Assembly (NCBI GenBank): GCA_017428925.1
Contig: JAFRPY010000043.1
Span: 1-64,000 of the forward strand
Direction: 5' to 3'
DNA: 64,000 bases
DNA from: Prevotella sp.
Lineage (GTDB): Bacteria > Bacteroidota > Bacteroidia > Bacteroidales > Bacteroidaceae
Both the position numbers and the translations under genes were made by a program. This document shows, piece by piece, positions 62,480 to 64,000 of this stretch; positions within the stretch are counted from its first letter, which is position 1; each line of letters begins with the position of its first letter. The notes under the pieces are model-generated. The model was not told the DNA's origin and searched no databases. It worked only from the letters and a program-made list of their open reading frames with translations.

Positions 62480-64000
62480 TCAGAAGGGCTTGTCCTCGCT
62501 TTCAAGGAAAAGGTTTCCTGTGGGCAGGACGTCCAGTTTCGTCTCTGCTTCATCCTGCTCCTTCAGGATGCGGTTGAGAATGTCGTGGTTAGGCCTTACG
62601 AATATCCATTCCACGGGAACGCCTGAGCCTGTTCCGTCGGCAAGGGGCTCACGTTTGATGATGTGCCCGGGCTTCGACGGGGCGCAATATTCATCCGGAT
62701 TGAAGCATTCCACGTAAGAGCACCAGTTTACAAATGCTCTCATCTTACGGAAGAAGGCGTTGGTGGTGATGTCCTTCATATTACACTTCACGCGGAAGTC
62801 GTCGATGGCATCGTCGCGCTTGATGAGCGTGTTGAGGTGGCCGCTGCGGGGGCCGAAATACTCCTGGGCCCACTCGGTGAACTTGTCGGCCATGGCAAGG
62901 CGGCTGCTGCGCAGGAGGATGTTGTCCATGGGCGGCTGTATCTTCACGCCGGCCTGCACCTGGCGCATATAGAACTGCACGCATTGCAGCATGAGATTGT
63001 AGTCGGCATTCCAGTCTTCCTCAGGGTATGTGTCACCCAGCAGCTCGCGGTCGAAGTCGTCGCGTATCGTGCGCGTTTCGTGATACTGGTTGTCCTCTGA
63101 GGTCATGGAGTGGTAATAGTCGGAATTCACCATGTACAGCATACGGCGCTCCGATGATCCGTCGAAGATCTTGGGCACGAAGTTGGTGGTGAACGCGAAC
63201 TTCGGGCTTTGGGCAAAGGGAATGTTGAAGGGGTTGAGGTTTTTCGGGTTCACGGTCAGCGAACCGGTGATGTTGGAGAAGAATGTGTCGAAGGGGAAAT
63301 CTTTATACAGGTCGTCGATAAGCACCATGCGGGTGCGGCGCGTCACTCCACTGAACTTGAAGTCACTGTCGGCCAGTTTCTTCTGCTTGCCGTCAAGTTT
63401 CAGCGCGTCGATCAGTTTAGGTAAGGCCTGCTCGAAGAGGAAACTCTTTCCGGTACCGCCGTTGGCCTCGCCCATCTCGTCGAGTTTCCAGTCCATGGCG
63501 AAGGCAGCGTAGGCCCGGCTCTGCATCTTGTACCCCCATCCGAAATAGCCGATGATAAATAGTTTGTTGGCCAGGCATTGCATCTGCTTCTGGTTTTCCA
63601 TTTCGCTGAGCATCGGTGATGTTATTTCGAAAAGGTGCTCACGGCGGTAAATCCGGCGCATCTCGTCGGCATCTGACCTGCCGGCAAACGGCAGTTCCAT
63701 CTCTTTCTGCCAGAACAGTCGGCTGCTGTTGATGAGATAGCCCATGATGTTGCTCTTGGGGCGCCACGGGGCATCGCTGCCAGTCTCTCCGCCCGGACGG
63801 ATATCTACTGACCAGTCATCCTTGTCTGTTACGTCGTTTCTCTTTCTCTCGGCCTTGAACATCGGGGGAAGGGGGGTAAACTTGTGGGGAATGATCTGGT
63901 CCTTCCATACGAAAAATTTCAGTTTGTCACTGTCACGCTTGGGGATAAGTTCGATATCCTTGGCAGTGACGCGTACGGTGCCGTTTTCGAAGAAGAAATA
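62480..64000 (-). CDS. Phage primase/SF3 helicase, N-terminus outside the window
   Basis: The reading frame stays open to the right edge of the window, so the gene is 5'-truncated. An internal ATG at 63862 would give 460 residues but is not the true start: in-frame residues upstream include YFFFENGTVRVTAKD and KFFVWKDQIIPHKF. Visible SF3 motifs are Walker A GEANGGTGKS, Walker B MVLIDDLYKDF and a sensor/arginine-finger region (FAFTTNF..SSERRMLYMV). It should unwind and possibly prime phage DNA. The GAAAC cluster lies downstream. Confidence 0.85.
   Translation of the reverse strand, partial: YFFFENGTVRVTAKDIELIPKRDSDKLKFFVWKDQIIPHKFTPLPPMFKAERKRNDVTDKDDWSVDIRPGGETGSDAPWRPKSNIMGYLINSSRLFWQKEMELPFAGRSDADEMRRIYRREHLFEITSPMLSEMENQKQMQCLANKLFIIGYFGWGYKMQSRAYAAFAMDWKLDEMGEANGGTGKSFLFEQALPKLIDALKLDGKQKKLADSDFKFSGVTRRTRMVLIDDLYKDFPFDTFFSNITGSLTVNPKNLNPFNIPFAQSPKFAFTTNFVPKIFDGSSERRMLYMVNSDYYHSMTSEDNQYHETRTIRDDFDRELLGDTYPEEDWNADYNLMLQCVQFYMRQVQAGVKIQPPMDNILLRSSRLAMADKFTEWAQEYFGPRSGHLNTLIKRDDAIDDFRVKCNMKDITTNAFFRKMRAFVNWCSYVECFNPDEYCAPSKPGHIIKREPLADGTGSGVPVEWIFVRPNHDILNRILKEQDEAETKLDVLPTGNLFLESEDKPF

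Larger units (their letters stand above)
38784..64000. mobile_element. Prophage of tailed-phage type, left end at the tRNA, right end outside the window
   Basis: The integrase, tail, tape measure, lysis, fibre, HU, terminase, capsid, protease and primase/helicase genes are contiguous and nearly all lie on the minus strand. The left boundary is taken as the end of the tRNA gene; the matching attR is not in the window. No repressor, portal or excisionase was recognised. It is at least 25 kb. Confidence 0.88.

Noticed and set aside
1..64000. Insertion sequences or transposons
   Set aside because: No transposase-like frame or terminal inverted repeats were recognised; the only mobile element is the prophage.

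Overview
The window looks like a chromosomal segment of a Bacteroidales bacterium, most likely Prevotellaceae. The evidence is the protein families (TonB-dependent receptors with ECF sigma/anti-sigma pairs, an UpxY-like antiterminator, DUF4301, DUF4827, DUF4248, DUF5053), nearly universal TAnnTTTG promoter elements, and mostly weak Shine-Dalgarno sequences. No species call is possible from the sequence alone.

Positions 1-38700 are host chromosome. In order: a repeat-bearing spacer; a Na/Pi cotransporter fused to a PhoU-like region and an OmpR-type winged helix; a DUF4301 protein; a RelA/SpoT-type (p)ppGpp synthetase with a degenerate hydrolase site; a TetR regulator beside a 22-bp palindromic repeat array; a malic enzyme/phosphotransacetylase fusion; an FAD oxidoreductase; a His-rich periplasmic HMA-like protein; an NhaC antiporter; RmuC; a NusG/UpxY-like protein; a phosphoglucosamine mutase type enzyme; a DUF4827 lipoprotein; a DHH phosphoesterase; a nucleotidyltransferase; a TamA/TamB-like pair; and an RluA-family pseudouridine synthase with a heptanucleotide repeat in its coding sequence. 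Two tandem sigma/anti-sigma/outer-membrane-receptor cassettes, FabG and a second TetR regulator follow.

At 38708 an initiator-type tRNA-Met is followed directly by a tyrosine integrase. Everything from there to the right edge is an integrated phage (prophage) of at least 25 kb that leaves the window. Apart from the integrase and a DUF4248 gene, its genes read leftward: primase/helicase (cut by the window edge), a GAAAC-rich candidate origin or operator, ClpP-type prohead protease fused to a scaffold-like tail, major capsid protein, terminase subunits, HU-like protein, small DUF5053-type proteins, tail fibre, holin, amidase and spanin-like lysis genes, a truncated tape-measure gene, a full tape measure and a distal tail protein. 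No recognisable portal, repressor or reverse transcriptase is present.

The best candidates for something undescribed are the transporter/transcription-factor fusion, the structured leader RNA and hairpin-rich non-coding block inside the prophage (50.8-52.6 kb), the short phased repeats upstream of several phage genes, and the His-for-Cys HMA-like protein. All functional statements come from reading motifs; no database search was possible.
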